From the NCBI GenBank assembly GCA_002384855.1, contig DGBP01000049.1, positions 3,578 to 67,577 on the forward strand: 64,000 nucleotides of DNA, read 5' to 3'. Source of the stretch: Nocardioidaceae bacterium UBA4001. GTDB taxonomy: Bacteria; Actinomycetota; Actinomycetes; Propionibacteriales; Nocardioidaceae. This document shows positions 8,534 through 17,209 of this stretch, in pieces. Numbering within the stretch: position 1 is the stretch's first letter; every line of letters begins with the position of its first letter. Under the pieces are notes generated by a model. It made no database searches. It was not told the DNA's origin and worked only from the letters and a program-made list of their open reading frames with translations. The position numbers and the translations under genes were made by a program.

Positions 8534-9699
8534 GGATCCTGCAGCTGCACAACCACCACGCCTCCCTCGGCGGGGCGATGGAGGTGCTCGCGCACGAGGG
8601 CGAGCTCCTCGGCCGGGCCGGGCACGAGGTCGACCAGCTCACCCTGGAGCCGACCGAGCAGCTCGGCCTGTCGGCGCTGCGCGCCGGCGCGAAGTCGGTG
8701 TGGAACCTCGAGGCCCAGCGCGCCGTCTCCGAGCGGATCCGGGACTTCAAGCCCGACGTGGTGCACGTGCACACCCCCTTCCCGCTGATGTCTCCGTCGG
8801 TGTTCCGCGCCGCGCACGCAGCCGGCGTCCCCGCGGTGACCACGCTGCACAGCTACCGATGGTCGTGCGTGGTCGGCACCTGTGTGCGCGACGGCCGGAT
8901 CTGCGAGGACTGCGTGGGCTCGAAGCTGAAGCTGGCGGGCGTCCGGCACGCCTGCTACCACGACAGCCGGATGGCCTCCGGTGCCCTGACGGTGGGGCTC
9001 GGCCTGCACCGGGCGATCGGTACGACGACCCGGGCGGTGACCCGCTACCTGACGCTGACCGACTTCGCCCGCCGGCTGATGATCCGCGACGGCTACCCGG
9101 CCGACCGGATCGAGGTGAAGCCCAACTCGGTGCCCGACCCCGGCGTCGACGGACGCAGCACCCGCAGCGACCGGGAGGTGCTCTTCGCCGGCCGGCTGAT
9201 CGAGATCAAGGGGGTCCGGACGCTCCTCGACGCGTGGTCACGGATGCCCGCCGGGCTCCGCCTGGTGATCGCCGGCGACGGCGAGCTGCGGCCGCTGGTG
9301 GAGGAGAGGGCGGCCCGCGACCCGTCGATCAGCTACCTGGGCTGGCTCGACGAGGACGAGGTGACGGCACGGATGCGAGACGCCGAGGTCGTCGTGGTGC
9401 CGTCCCAGTGGTACGAGGGCCTGCCGCTCGTGATCCTGCGCAGCCTCGCGGTCGGCACCCCCCTGCTGGTCTCGGACCTCGAGAACTTCTCTGAGGACGT
9501 GGTCGGCGACGGGGTCGGCTGGAGCTTCCGCACCGGCGACGCGGCCGCGCTCACCGAGCAGCTCAGCGCGGTCGCGGCCGACCCCGGACGCGCCGACTCT
9601 CTCCGAGACCGCGCCCGGCAGAGCTACCTGACCCGCTACTCCCCCGACGTCGACCTGGTCCGCCTCGAGCGCGTCTACCGCGAGGTCGCGGGAGCCTGA
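8530..9699 (+). CDS. Glycosyltransferase family 4, altered EX7E motif
   Basis: This GT4 glycosyltransferase has 389 residues. The N-terminal glycine loop is LQLHNHHASLGGAMEVLAHE. A cysteine-rich segment (GTCVRDGRICEDC, near residue 118) and VRHACYHDS are typical of a GT4 subgroup. In the donor site the usual EX7E reads YEGLPLVILRSLAVGTPLL (about residues 296-314), with Arg where the second Glu is normally found. That residue is not strictly essential in every GT4, so activity is not excluded. The start overlaps the previous stop (GTGA) and the glycosidase follows after 5 bases. Confidence 0.84.
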   Translation: MRILQLHNHHASLGGAMEVLAHEGELLGRAGHEVDQLTLEPTEQLGLSALRAGAKSVWNLEAQRAVSERIRDFKPDVVHVHTPFPLMSPSVFRAAHAAGVPAVTTLHSYRWSCVVGTCVRDGRICEDCVGSKLKLAGVRHACYHDSRMASGALTVGLGLHRAIGTTTRAVTRYLTLTDFARRLMIRDGYPADRIEVKPNSVPDPGVDGRSTRSDREVLFAGRLIEIKGVRTLLDAWSRMPAGLRLVIAGDGELRPLVEERAARDPSISYLGWLDEDEVTARMRDAEVVVVPSQWYEGLPLVILRSLAVGTPLLVSDLENFSEDVVGDGVGWSFRTGDAAALTEQLSAVAADPGRADSLRDRARQSYLTRYSPDVDLVRLERVYREVAGA

Positions 9700-9704
9700 T
9701 TCCC

Positions 9705-11048
9705 GTGGACCGGTCCCGTCGACTGCTCAGCCGCAGGGCGGTGCTGCGCGCCGGTGGGCTGGCCGGGCTGACGGCGCTCGCTCCGCGGCCGGCGTCGGGC
9801 GCCGGCGCGGCTCCCCTCCCGGTCGCGGCCGCGGCGGCCGACGACCTGGTCGACGCCTTCGGGGTCGTCATCCACCTGCACTTCGGCGACACCGTGTACG
9901 CCGACCACGACGCCGTCGCCGCCTGGCTGGCCGCGCTCGGGGTCCGGCACGTGCGCAGCAGGCTGAGCACCCGACCCGAGGTCCTCGACGGGTTCGAGGA
10001 CCTCGCCGAGCGCGGCATCAAGGTCCAGGCGGTCTGCGGCGCCCTGGGGGACCCGGAGTCGATGGAGTCGCTGATGGCCGTGGTTGCCGCGAGGTTCCCG
10101 GACCCGACGACCGTCTTCTCCGCCTTCGAGGGGATCAACGAGCCCAACAACGACGGGGTGCCCTGGGTGGAGGAGACCCGCGCCAAGACCGCCGACCTTC
10201 GGCGGGCGCGTGACGCGCACGGTCTGTCCGACATCCCCGTCGTGGCACCCTCCCTCGCGCGGGTGGGCTCAGAAGGCGTCGAGGGCGCGAACACCCGGGA
10301 GCAGGCCGAGCGCCTGGGAGACCTGTCCGCGTGGGTCGACCACGGGAACATGCACGTCTACCCCCGGGGGCTCCAGCCGAGCACGGACATCGGGCGGTTC
10401 ACCGCTGTCGCCCGTGACGTCGCCCCCGACCGCCCCGTGGTCTGCACCGAGGGGGGCTACTTCACCGCCACGGAGTACGAGGGCGGCGCCTTCCCCGTCC
10501 CGCCCCTCGTGGCCGCGGCGTACGCGCCCCAGATGCTTCTCGAGCACTGGCTCGCAGGCACCCGCCGCTTCTTCCGCTACGAGCTCTTCGACGACCCCGG
10601 CTTCGGCCTCGCCGAACGCGAGGCCCACTTCGGCATGGTGGCCTGGGCAGGGCTGGGCATGCTCTCCCTGGCGTACCCGAAGCCGGACTTCGTCACCACG
10701 CACCGGCTGCTCGAGGTGTTCGCCGACCCTGGGCCCTCCTTCGAGCCCGCGCCGCTCGAGATCTCGCTGGCCGGCCCGGCCGACGTACGCTCGACGCTCT
10801 TCGGCCGGCGCGACGGCTCGTACCTGCTCTGTGTCTGGCTCGACCGGCCGGTCTACGACCCGGTCCGCCGGCGGATGAGGAGGGGGCTCACGTCCACGGC
10901 GGCCACGGTCGTCCTGCGGCTCGGGCGAGCGCGGGACGTGGCCGTCGAGTCGCTCGTGTCGCCGTACCGCACCGAGCACCACGGGCGGGTCAGGCGGCTG
11001 TCCCTCGACCTGCCGACCGGCGTCACGATCGTGAGGCTCACGCCGTAG
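9705..11048 (+). CDS. Tat-exported glycoside-hydrolase-like protein, copy 1
   Basis: The 447-residue precursor begins with a twin-arginine leader (SRRAVLRAGGLAGLTALAPR) and an Ala-rich cleavage region, so it is exported. The mature part looks like a TIM-barrel glycosidase: FEGINEPNN (Glu about residue 143, candidate acid/base) and CTEGGYF (Glu about 249, candidate nucleophile). This is the paired-Glu layout of clan GH-A. The GTG start is 5 bases after the last glycosyltransferase, so it belongs to the biosynthetic operon and probably trims or remodels the same polymer outside the membrane. A close paralogue follows at 11186-12514. Confidence 0.78.
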   Translation: MDRSRRLLSRRAVLRAGGLAGLTALAPRPASGAGAAPLPVAAAAADDLVDAFGVVIHLHFGDTVYADHDAVAAWLAALGVRHVRSRLSTRPEVLDGFEDLAERGIKVQAVCGALGDPESMESLMAVVAARFPDPTTVFSAFEGINEPNNDGVPWVEETRAKTADLRRARDAHGLSDIPVVAPSLARVGSEGVEGANTREQAERLGDLSAWVDHGNMHVYPRGLQPSTDIGRFTAVARDVAPDRPVVCTEGGYFTATEYEGGAFPVPPLVAAAYAPQMLLEHWLAGTRRFFRYELFDDPGFGLAEREAHFGMVAWAGLGMLSLAYPKPDFVTTHRLLEVFADPGPSFEPAPLEISLAGPADVRSTLFGRRDGSYLLCVWLDRPVYDPVRRRMRRGLTSTAATVVLRLGRARDVAVESLVSPYRTEHHGRVRRLSLDLPTGVTIVRLTP

Positions 11049-11112
11049 GGATGTCCCCGACAGGGTGACAGCCGGCGGCGAATCCGCCCGTCGTGCTGCC
11101 GATCTGCGCCGC

Positions 11113-11121
11113 CTTTACCTT
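11113..11121. promoter_or_regulatory. CTTTACCTT motif upstream of glycosidase copy 2
   Basis: This AT-richer CTTTACCTT lies about 65-73 bases before the start of the second glycosidase. The same sequence forms one arm of the palindrome upstream of the SARP-like regulator (19859-19882). It could be a binding site for that regulator or part of a shared promoter. Confidence 0.4.
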
Positions 11122-11185
11122 ATGGTGTGCCTGCCCTTGACTGTCCGCATCAGGGGGTATGCGGTGGATTGATCGGAGATCTCTC

Positions 11186-12514
11186 GTGCAGAACCACCCT
11201 CAGGTCACCCGCAGGACCTTGCTCGGCGCAGGCGCGGTCGCCCTCGGTGCCGCCGCCACCGGCATCCGGCCCACCGAGGCGTCCGCCGCCCTCGTCCGGG
11301 TCAAGCCCCGCCGGGCCGACGCCCTGGTCGGCTCGTTCGGGGTCGCGGTCCACCTCAACCACCGGCAGTCGCCGTACGGACGGCACGCCGACGTCGTGGA
11401 CTGGCTGACTCACCTCGGGGTGCGGAACGTGCGCACCCGGCTCTCTCCCAGCTCCGATGTGCTGGACGCCTTGGCCGCCCTGTCCCGCTCCGGGATCAGG
11501 ACCCAGGGTGTCTGCGGCGCCCTGGGCGACGACCAGCCGATGAGCGAGATCCTGAGCGCGGTGCGCCGTCGCTACCAGGACCCCGCACGCGTCTTCGCCG
11601 CCTTCGAGGGGATCAACGAGCCCAACAACGACGGGGTGCCCTGGGTCGACGAGACCCGGGCCAAGACGCAGGCCCTCCACGACGCCCGGGCTGCGCACGG
11701 GCTGACCGGGATCCCGATCGTGGCTCCGGCGCTGGCCCGGGTGAACAGCGGCGGTGTCGAGGGCGACGACACGTGGCAGCAGGCCGGGAACCTCGGCGAC
11801 CTCAGCGGCCTGGTCGACATCGGCAACATGCACGTCTACTCGCGGGGTCTGCCCCCGAGCAGCGACCTCGTCCGGTTCCGGGACTCCGCCCGCCGAGTGA
11901 CCGGGTCGCACCCGATCATGTGCACCGAGGGCGGCTACTTCACCGCCATGGGCTACACCGGTGGCGCCTACCCGGTGCCCGAGAAGGTGGCGGCGGTCTA
12001 CGGCCCGCAAGCGATCCTGCAGCACTGGGTCTTCGGCACCAGGCGGTTCTTCCGCTACGAGCTGCTCGACGAGCCCTACCCGTCGTCGACCGACCGCGAG
12101 GGCACGTTCGGGATGATCCGGACCGGCGACACCTGGTCGCCCAAGGCCGACTTCGCGCCGACCCGGTACCTGCTGCGCACGTTCTCCGACCGGGGCCCGC
12201 GCTTCGCCCCGCGCCCGATCGACATGGCGCTGACCTACCGTCCCCGAGGGCTCAAGCAGGCGGTGTTCGCCAGGCGTGACGGCACCCACCTGCTCGCCCT
12301 CTGGGTCGACCGCCCGATCTACGACCCGGTCGCCCGGAAGATGCTCGTGCGAAGCCTCACCGCACCCATGGCCACCGTCAAGCTGACCCTCGGGTCCCGT
12401 CGGAACCTGCGGGTTCAGCACCTCACCACGCTGGGCACGTCCGAGACCTACCGCAACACGCGGAGCGCCCGCATCGACCTGACGCCGGGTGTCACCATCG
12501 TCAAGATCTCCTGA
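11186..12514 (+). CDS. Tat-exported glycoside-hydrolase-like protein, copy 2
   Basis: This 442-residue precursor is closely related to the preceding glycosidase along its whole length. It has a Tat leader (VTRRTLLGAGAVALGAAATG) and the candidate catalytic Glu residues in FEGINEPNN (about 143) and CTEGGYF (about 247). GTG at 186 of the 11-kb block (11186) was chosen because GGAG lies 7 bases upstream and gives a standard-length leader; ATG at 11159 is an in-frame alternative. Unlike copy 1 it has its own 137-base upstream region with a CTTTACCTT motif, so it may be regulated separately. Its stop overlaps the convergent sulfotransferase by 14 bases. Confidence 0.77.
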   Translation: MQNHPQVTRRTLLGAGAVALGAAATGIRPTEASAALVRVKPRRADALVGSFGVAVHLNHRQSPYGRHADVVDWLTHLGVRNVRTRLSPSSDVLDALAALSRSGIRTQGVCGALGDDQPMSEILSAVRRRYQDPARVFAAFEGINEPNNDGVPWVDETRAKTQALHDARAAHGLTGIPIVAPALARVNSGGVEGDDTWQQAGNLGDLSGLVDIGNMHVYSRGLPPSSDLVRFRDSARRVTGSHPIMCTEGGYFTAMGYTGGAYPVPEKVAAVYGPQAILQHWVFGTRRFFRYELLDEPYPSSTDREGTFGMIRTGDTWSPKADFAPTRYLLRTFSDRGPRFAPRPIDMALTYRPRGLKQAVFARRDGTHLLALWVDRPIYDPVARKMLVRSLTAPMATVKLTLGSRRNLRVQHLTTLGTSETYRNTRSARIDLTPGVTIVKIS

Positions 12515-13427
12515 GCCCGGTCGGGCACTCGGCCGCCCAGGTGCCCGACCAGCTGAGCCCGAGACGCTCGTCCTGGGCCGCCAGCACCTCGGCGGCGGCG
12601 ACGCGGGCCCGCTCGTAGAGCTCCTGGAGGCGGTCCAGCTGAGCGGGCGAGCACGTGGCGAGCGCCTCATCGAGCGACTCGGTCGTCACCGGCCGGGTCG
12701 CCCAGGAGCGCAGCCGGCGGAGGCGGTCCCGGCCCAGAGAGCGGCGTACGGCGGGGTACAGTCCTGAGCGTCGGACCAGACGGCGGGCCCGCCTGACGCC
12801 GGTGTTGCGGAACTGCACCACCTGGTTGCGGTGGTCCTCCGCCGCGGCCCCGGGGTCCCGGAACGGCTCCGGGTCGAGCCCGGTCAGCCGGCAGACCGCG
12901 GCCGTCAGCTCGTCGCGTCGGCCCGTGACGACCGGGAACGGCACGACCAGCAGCCGGTCGGGGTCCACGAGCGTGGTCAGTCGCTGCAACCAGAGGTGGT
13001 AGTCGCTGGCGCCCACGTACACCTCCGACGAGGACAGCGCGCCACCCAGCGTGGTGGCCTGCTCGTTCCGGAAGTACTCCCGATGCAGGTGGTAGTGGGA
13101 CAGCAGACGTCGCAGGGGGTGCCGCACCGCGTAGACCACCACCGCATCGGGGGCCTCCCGGACCAGGGTCGGGAGCGCGTCCGGGAAGTGCGTGAAGGTG
13201 TAGGACATGCTCGCGTCGAGGCGCAGGAGCCCAGGACGCCGCGGCTCGAACAGCCGGTCGTACCACTCCGGGCCACGGGCGTGCTCACGGCTGAAGTAGT
13301 TCGGCTCCTTGACCGCACCGGGGTCGACGTCGGGGTGCGACCCGAGAAGCGAGGCCAGGAAGGACGTGCCCGAGCGCGCCGCCCCGGCGAGCACGATGTC
13401 GGGCCCGGTCTGCAGGGGTACCGCCAT
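12501..13427 (-). CDS. Sulfotransferase, second copy of the locus
   Basis: This 308-residue PAPS-dependent sulfotransferase carries the PAPS loop IVLAGAARSGTSFLASLLGS near residues 12-31 and a 3'-phosphate-binding region VVYAVRHPLRRLLSHYHLHR. ATG at 13427 was chosen because AGGAGGG lies 7 bases upstream; the frame stays open further but without homology. It is only distantly similar to the sulfotransferase at 1553-2476, so the two probably sulfate different positions or acceptors. It is transcribed against the polysaccharide operon, and its 3' end overlaps the end of glycosidase copy 2. Confidence 0.84.
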   Translation of the reverse strand: MAVPLQTGPDIVLAGAARSGTSFLASLLGSHPDVDPGAVKEPNYFSREHARGPEWYDRLFEPRRPGLLRLDASMSYTFTHFPDALPTLVREAPDAVVVYAVRHPLRRLLSHYHLHREYFRNEQATTLGGALSSSEVYVGASDYHLWLQRLTTLVDPDRLLVVPFPVVTGRRDELTAAVCRLTGLDPEPFRDPGAAAEDHRNQVVQFRNTGVRRARRLVRRSGLYPAVRRSLGRDRLRRLRSWATRPVTTESLDEALATCSPAQLDRLQELYERARVAAAEVLAAQDERLGLSWSGTWAAECPTGLRRS

Positions 13428-13598
13428 GTGGTCCCTCCTGGGTCGAGGCGGCCGGAGCCACGAGTCTAGGGGCCGCGAGCGTCCTCGTCCCCGGTGAACG
13501 AACTTCTTCACGTTGACCCGCGCCGGGGGCTCCGCGACCTAACCTGGGAGCACGAGCCTCGGCATCGGGCCGGCAGGACTGGTGGGGAAGGTTGTCCG

Positions 13599-14177
13599 GT
13601 GACCAGTGAAGGCCCCGCGCGCGAGACGGGACCCGACCTGCTCGTCGTCTGCCGGGCCAACCGCGCCCGGAGCCCGGTGGTCGCCGAGCTGCTCCGGAAG
13701 TACGCCGACGCGCACGACATCCGCCCCCGGCCGACGATCACGAGCGCTGGGCTGCACGCCGAGCCCGGACTGGGCGTGCTGCCCTCGATGAAGCGGGCAC
13801 TCTCCTCACGCAACCTCTCCGTGCCCGGACACACGTCGCGGCGCTTCCGGATCGAGGAGGCCGACCGCGCGGACCTGGTGATCACCTTCACGCGGGCGGA
13901 CGAGCGGGCGATCGTGGTCCAGCGGCCGGCGCTGGTGCCCCGGACGTTCACGCTCCGGGAGCTGGTCCGCCTGGTCGCGAGCCCGCACTGGCGACCGGAC
14001 TGGAGCGGGCACCCGGACGTCGCCGCCCGCCTGCACGAGCTCCGGCCGCTGGTGGAGCCGGCCGACGACGACACCCCCGATCCCGCGGACCTGTCCCGGT
14101 GGCGGTTACGTCGGATGCTCGACGACATGGTCCGCGACGTGCGAACGGTGGCGCCGGCGGTGCTGGGGGCATCGTGA
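13599..14177 (+). CDS. Low-molecular-weight protein tyrosine phosphatase family
   Basis: The 192-residue protein has the phosphatase P-loop at its N-terminus: VVCRANRARSP (about residues 15-25, C-X5-R-S). This is followed by the family's helix and TSAGLHA segment. An acidic DDDTPDP near residue 164 may hold the general acid Asp. GTG at 13599 was chosen for the GGGGAAGG upstream and because homology begins right after. It converges on the Wzc-like kinase with 3 bases between stops; LMW phosphatases commonly dephosphorylate such kinases in polysaccharide loci. Confidence 0.82.
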   Translation: MTSEGPARETGPDLLVVCRANRARSPVVAELLRKYADAHDIRPRPTITSAGLHAEPGLGVLPSMKRALSSRNLSVPGHTSRRFRIEEADRADLVITFTRADERAIVVQRPALVPRTFTLRELVRLVASPHWRPDWSGHPDVAARLHELRPLVEPADDDTPDPADLSRWRLRRMLDDMVRDVRTVAPAVLGAS

Positions 14178-14180
14178 CGG

Positions 14181-15785
14181 TCACAGGGACGCGACCTGGA
14201 GGCCGTAGCCGTAGACGCCTTCCTTGACGGGCAGGGCACACCAGACGACGCCACTCACGTCGCCGCCGACCTGACGGACCCGCTCCATGCTCGACTGCAC
14301 CTGGTGGACCCGGGAGACCCGATGGCGGACCGCGAGCAGCACCAGGTCGGCCTCCCGCACGATCTCGAGGGTGTCGGCGACACCCAGGAGCGGGGCGGTG
14401 TCGACCACGACGAGGTCGGCGACGCCACGCAGCTGCTGCCACAGCCGGCTGGCGCGCGGTCCGGCGAGGAGCTCCGCCGGGTTGGGCGGCACGGCGCCGG
14501 CCCCGATGATGCGCAGGCTCCCGAAGCCCAGGGGGACGTCGGTGACTGCCTCCTGGAGCCGACCGGACTCGGCGAGCACATGGCTGAGGCCGACCGGGGT
14601 CTCGATACCGAAGCGGTCGTTCACCTTGGGGTCGCGCAGGTCGGCGTCCACCAGCAGCACGCGGAAGCCGACCCGGGCCGCGGTGACGGCGATGTTCGTC
14701 GCGAGGGTGGTCTTGCCCTCGCCAGCCACCGAGGAGGAGACCACGAGGAGCTCGCCCTGCTCCTTGCGGCTCGGGCGGTGCCCGGCCGACAGGAACCTCA
14801 CGTTCGTGGTGAGGCTGCGGTAGGCCTCACTGGCCGAGGAGTGCGGGTCGACCAGGGCTGCGGGCCGGATGGTCCTCCTCGCCTCCTCCGGGATCCGTCC
14901 GAGCACCGGGACCGCACCGAGCGTCGACTTGAGCCGCTGCTCGTCGCGGATCCCGTCGTCGAAGCGGTCTCGCGCGTAGGCCACCAGCGTGCCGAGGACG
15001 AGCCCGAGCAGACCACCGAGCGCGGCGCCACTGAGCGGCCGCGGCTGGGAGGGTCGCGCGGGTGGCTCCGCGGGGTAGAGCAGCTCGCCGCCCGGCGTCG
15101 GCTCCGTCGGGCTGCCGAGGAGCATGACCTGGGTCTGCAGGTCGGCCTGGAGGGCCACCAGCGACTGCTCCTGCGCCTCGAGGAGTGACGTCCGGTCCGG
15201 ACCCGGCTCCTGCTCGAGCTCCTCACGGACCGTGGACAGCTCGGCGGTGACCGTCGAGAGCTGGCTCTGCAGGGCGGCCCGGACCGCCGCGGTGTTCCCC
15301 ACGGCCTCCTCGACCCGATGGGCGACGTACTGGTTCGCGAACGCGTTGGCCACCTCCGCCGCCTCGCTCGCGGTCGGCCGCGCAGCGACCACGGCCACGG
15401 TCCGCGTCTGGTCGATCACCGACACCGTGACCGAGCCGAGCAGGCGCTGAGGCGACTCGTCCAAGCCGAGCTCGTCGAGGACGCGCTCCGCCACCGCGAC
15501 CGACGCGACGACGTTGGCCTGGGTCGCCACCTCGTCGGGATCCATGACGGTCGCCGAGGTCGGCGTCCTCCCGGGGTCGAGCAGCAGGGTCGCCTCTGCG
15601 GAGTACTCCGTGGCCTGCATGGCGCTGAGACCGAGTCCGGCAGCGACACCGAGGACCAGGCCCGCCACGAGCAGCCGCCAGCGGCGCTTCATGATCTCGA
15701 CGTGGTCACGAAGGCTCGTCACGTCATGTTCCACCGGCTGCTCGCCTCCCCCCGCCGACAAGGACTCCGTGCTGCGATCCCCCAC
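14181..15785 (-). CDS. Wzc/CapAB-type chain-length regulator with tyrosine-kinase domain
   Basis: This 534-residue membrane protein controls polymer length and export. The N-terminal Wzz domain spans two membrane helices (about 38-57 and 251-270) with an extracytoplasmic loop holding coiled-coil-like stretches. The C-terminal BY-kinase domain shows Walker A SSSVAGEGKTTLATN (about 347-361), Walker A' VLLVDADLRDP (about 377-387) and Walker B VVVDTAPLLG (about 456-465). The usual C-terminal tyrosine cluster is nearly absent, with only YGYG near the end, so its autophosphorylation may be limited. The start is a GTG at 15785. Confidence 0.85.
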   Translation of the reverse strand: MGDRSTESLSAGGGEQPVEHDVTSLRDHVEIMKRRWRLLVAGLVLGVAAGLGLSAMQATEYSAEATLLLDPGRTPTSATVMDPDEVATQANVVASVAVAERVLDELGLDESPQRLLGSVTVSVIDQTRTVAVVAARPTASEAAEVANAFANQYVAHRVEEAVGNTAAVRAALQSQLSTVTAELSTVREELEQEPGPDRTSLLEAQEQSLVALQADLQTQVMLLGSPTEPTPGGELLYPAEPPARPSQPRPLSGAALGGLLGLVLGTLVAYARDRFDDGIRDEQRLKSTLGAVPVLGRIPEEARRTIRPAALVDPHSSASEAYRSLTTNVRFLSAGHRPSRKEQGELLVVSSSVAGEGKTTLATNIAVTAARVGFRVLLVDADLRDPKVNDRFGIETPVGLSHVLAESGRLQEAVTDVPLGFGSLRIIGAGAVPPNPAELLAGPRASRLWQQLRGVADLVVVDTAPLLGVADTLEIVREADLVLLAVRHRVSRVHQVQSSMERVRQVGGDVSGVVWCALPVKEGVYGYGLQVASL

Positions 15786-15862
15786 CGAGACCCCCGCGAT
15801 CTGGCAATACTAGGGCGGTAGGTCGGACCGCGTTGTGCTTTGGTGAGGAACCGGGGGCCGGG

Positions 15863-17173
15863 GTGAAGTGGCTGCTGATACTGCTGATGGTGGTGTTGCC
15901 ACTGCAGTGGTTCGTGGTGGCCGGACCGCTCCGCCTGCACGTCGCGATGATGCTGGTTTTCCTGCTCGTCGTGGGAGTCACCCACCGCGCCCGGGCCCTC
16001 CGGCCGGTCGTGCGGATCAGCTCTGCGTTCGTGGTCGCCAACCTGGTGCTCACCGCGATCTGGCTCGGCACCAACGCCTACAACGGCATCGGCTTCGGCG
16101 AGCCGGTGCAACAGATCGTCTACCTCGGCGTCTTCGTGGCCGTCGGCACGGTGGTGTACCGCGGGGTGCGGCTGGACCGGTCCGGATTCGTCCGACTGTT
16201 GCGTTGGACGGCCCTCCTGACCAGCCTGTCGCTGATCTTGTCGCTGTCCTACTCGATGATGGTCAACGGGGTGAACCCGGTCGCCGTCTTCGGGAGGACG
16301 ATCGCGAGCGGCGACCCGGAGATCCTCCAGAAGGAGCTGTTCCGCAGTGCCTTCACCGGCTTCGGCTACGACGAGAGCGCCGTGCGAGGCAACTTCCGCC
16401 ACGAGGTGTTCGGCAGCGTCCTGATCGCCATGTGCGTGTCCGCCGCCTGCGTCGCGCTGGCCCCGCTGACCTCCCGGGGCTCGAGGTTCCTCTACCGCTT
16501 CTCGATCACGTTGGGGGCGGTGCTGCTCACCCTCTCGATGAGCCGGTCCGTGATGATCGCAGCCCTCGCCTGGCCACTGCTGGGCCTGCTCGGGGCGGTG
16601 CTGGCAGGACGGCTGTCCCCGCGGCTGGTCGCGGCCACCCTGGCCGCCGCGGCGCTGACCGCCGGGCTGTGGATCGTCGGGTTCCTCGACGTGCTCCTGG
16701 TCCGGTTCACCCAGGACACCTCGTCCTACGAGGCCCGCGACGAGCTGATGGCGGAGGCCTACGACAACATCGGCCGGCACCTGCTCACCGGCGGGGTCCG
16801 GACCGCCGGCGCCAGCTCGCACAACTTCGTGGTCGACACCTGGCTTCGCACCGGCCTGTTCGGGGCGGCCGTGGCGTTGGTGGTCACGGTCCTCGTCTTC
16901 GGGCTGTTCGTGGGCCTGGCGGTCAACCTCCAGCGGGAGCCCTCCTGGATGCAGCCGGTGATCGCGTTGCTGGCGCTGCCGCTGGTGCGGCTGTTCACCG
17001 CGGGCGGTGGCCTCATCCCGCCGGTGCAGTGGGTGGCGCTGGGCATCGTGGCCGGTTTCCTCGCCTACCGTGCTGACGTACGCCGGACGGAGCGCACCGT
17101 CGCGGACCGGTCCGACGTCGTGGCCCGGTCCACCTGCGGCGGGCTTACGGGGCCTGACGAACGACACCCCTGA
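15863..17173 (+). CDS. O-antigen ligase/polymerase family membrane protein
   Basis: This 436-residue integral membrane protein has about 10-12 helices. A large loop carries ASSHNFVVDTWLRTGLFGAA (about residues 314-333), matching the Wzy_C/WaaL-type motif with a key His. It probably polymerises repeat units or attaches finished glycan outside the membrane. GTG at 15863 was chosen because a GGGGG-rich site lies just upstream and the first helix begins at once; an in-frame GTG at 15833 is possible. It is divergent from the Wzc-like gene, sharing a 77-base promoter region. Confidence 0.8.
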   Translation: MKWLLILLMVVLPLQWFVVAGPLRLHVAMMLVFLLVVGVTHRARALRPVVRISSAFVVANLVLTAIWLGTNAYNGIGFGEPVQQIVYLGVFVAVGTVVYRGVRLDRSGFVRLLRWTALLTSLSLILSLSYSMMVNGVNPVAVFGRTIASGDPEILQKELFRSAFTGFGYDESAVRGNFRHEVFGSVLIAMCVSAACVALAPLTSRGSRFLYRFSITLGAVLLTLSMSRSVMIAALAWPLLGLLGAVLAGRLSPRLVAATLAAAALTAGLWIVGFLDVLLVRFTQDTSSYEARDELMAEAYDNIGRHLLTGGVRTAGASSHNFVVDTWLRTGLFGAAVALVVTVLVFGLFVGLAVNLQREPSWMQPVIALLALPLVRLFTAGGGLIPPVQWVALGIVAGFLAYRADVRRTERTVADRSDVVARSTCGGLTGPDERHP

Positions 17174-17209
17174 CCCTGGTCACCCGCGGAACAGGCGGCG
17201 CGTCCCGGG

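Noticed and set aside
6253..9699. An 1148-codon open frame that would fuse the phosphotransferase and polymerase region to the second glycosyltransferase
   Set aside because: Only the part after 8530 is real protein; the upstream part is an Arg/Pro/Ala-rich shadow of two genes in another frame, and a GTGA overlap marks the true start.
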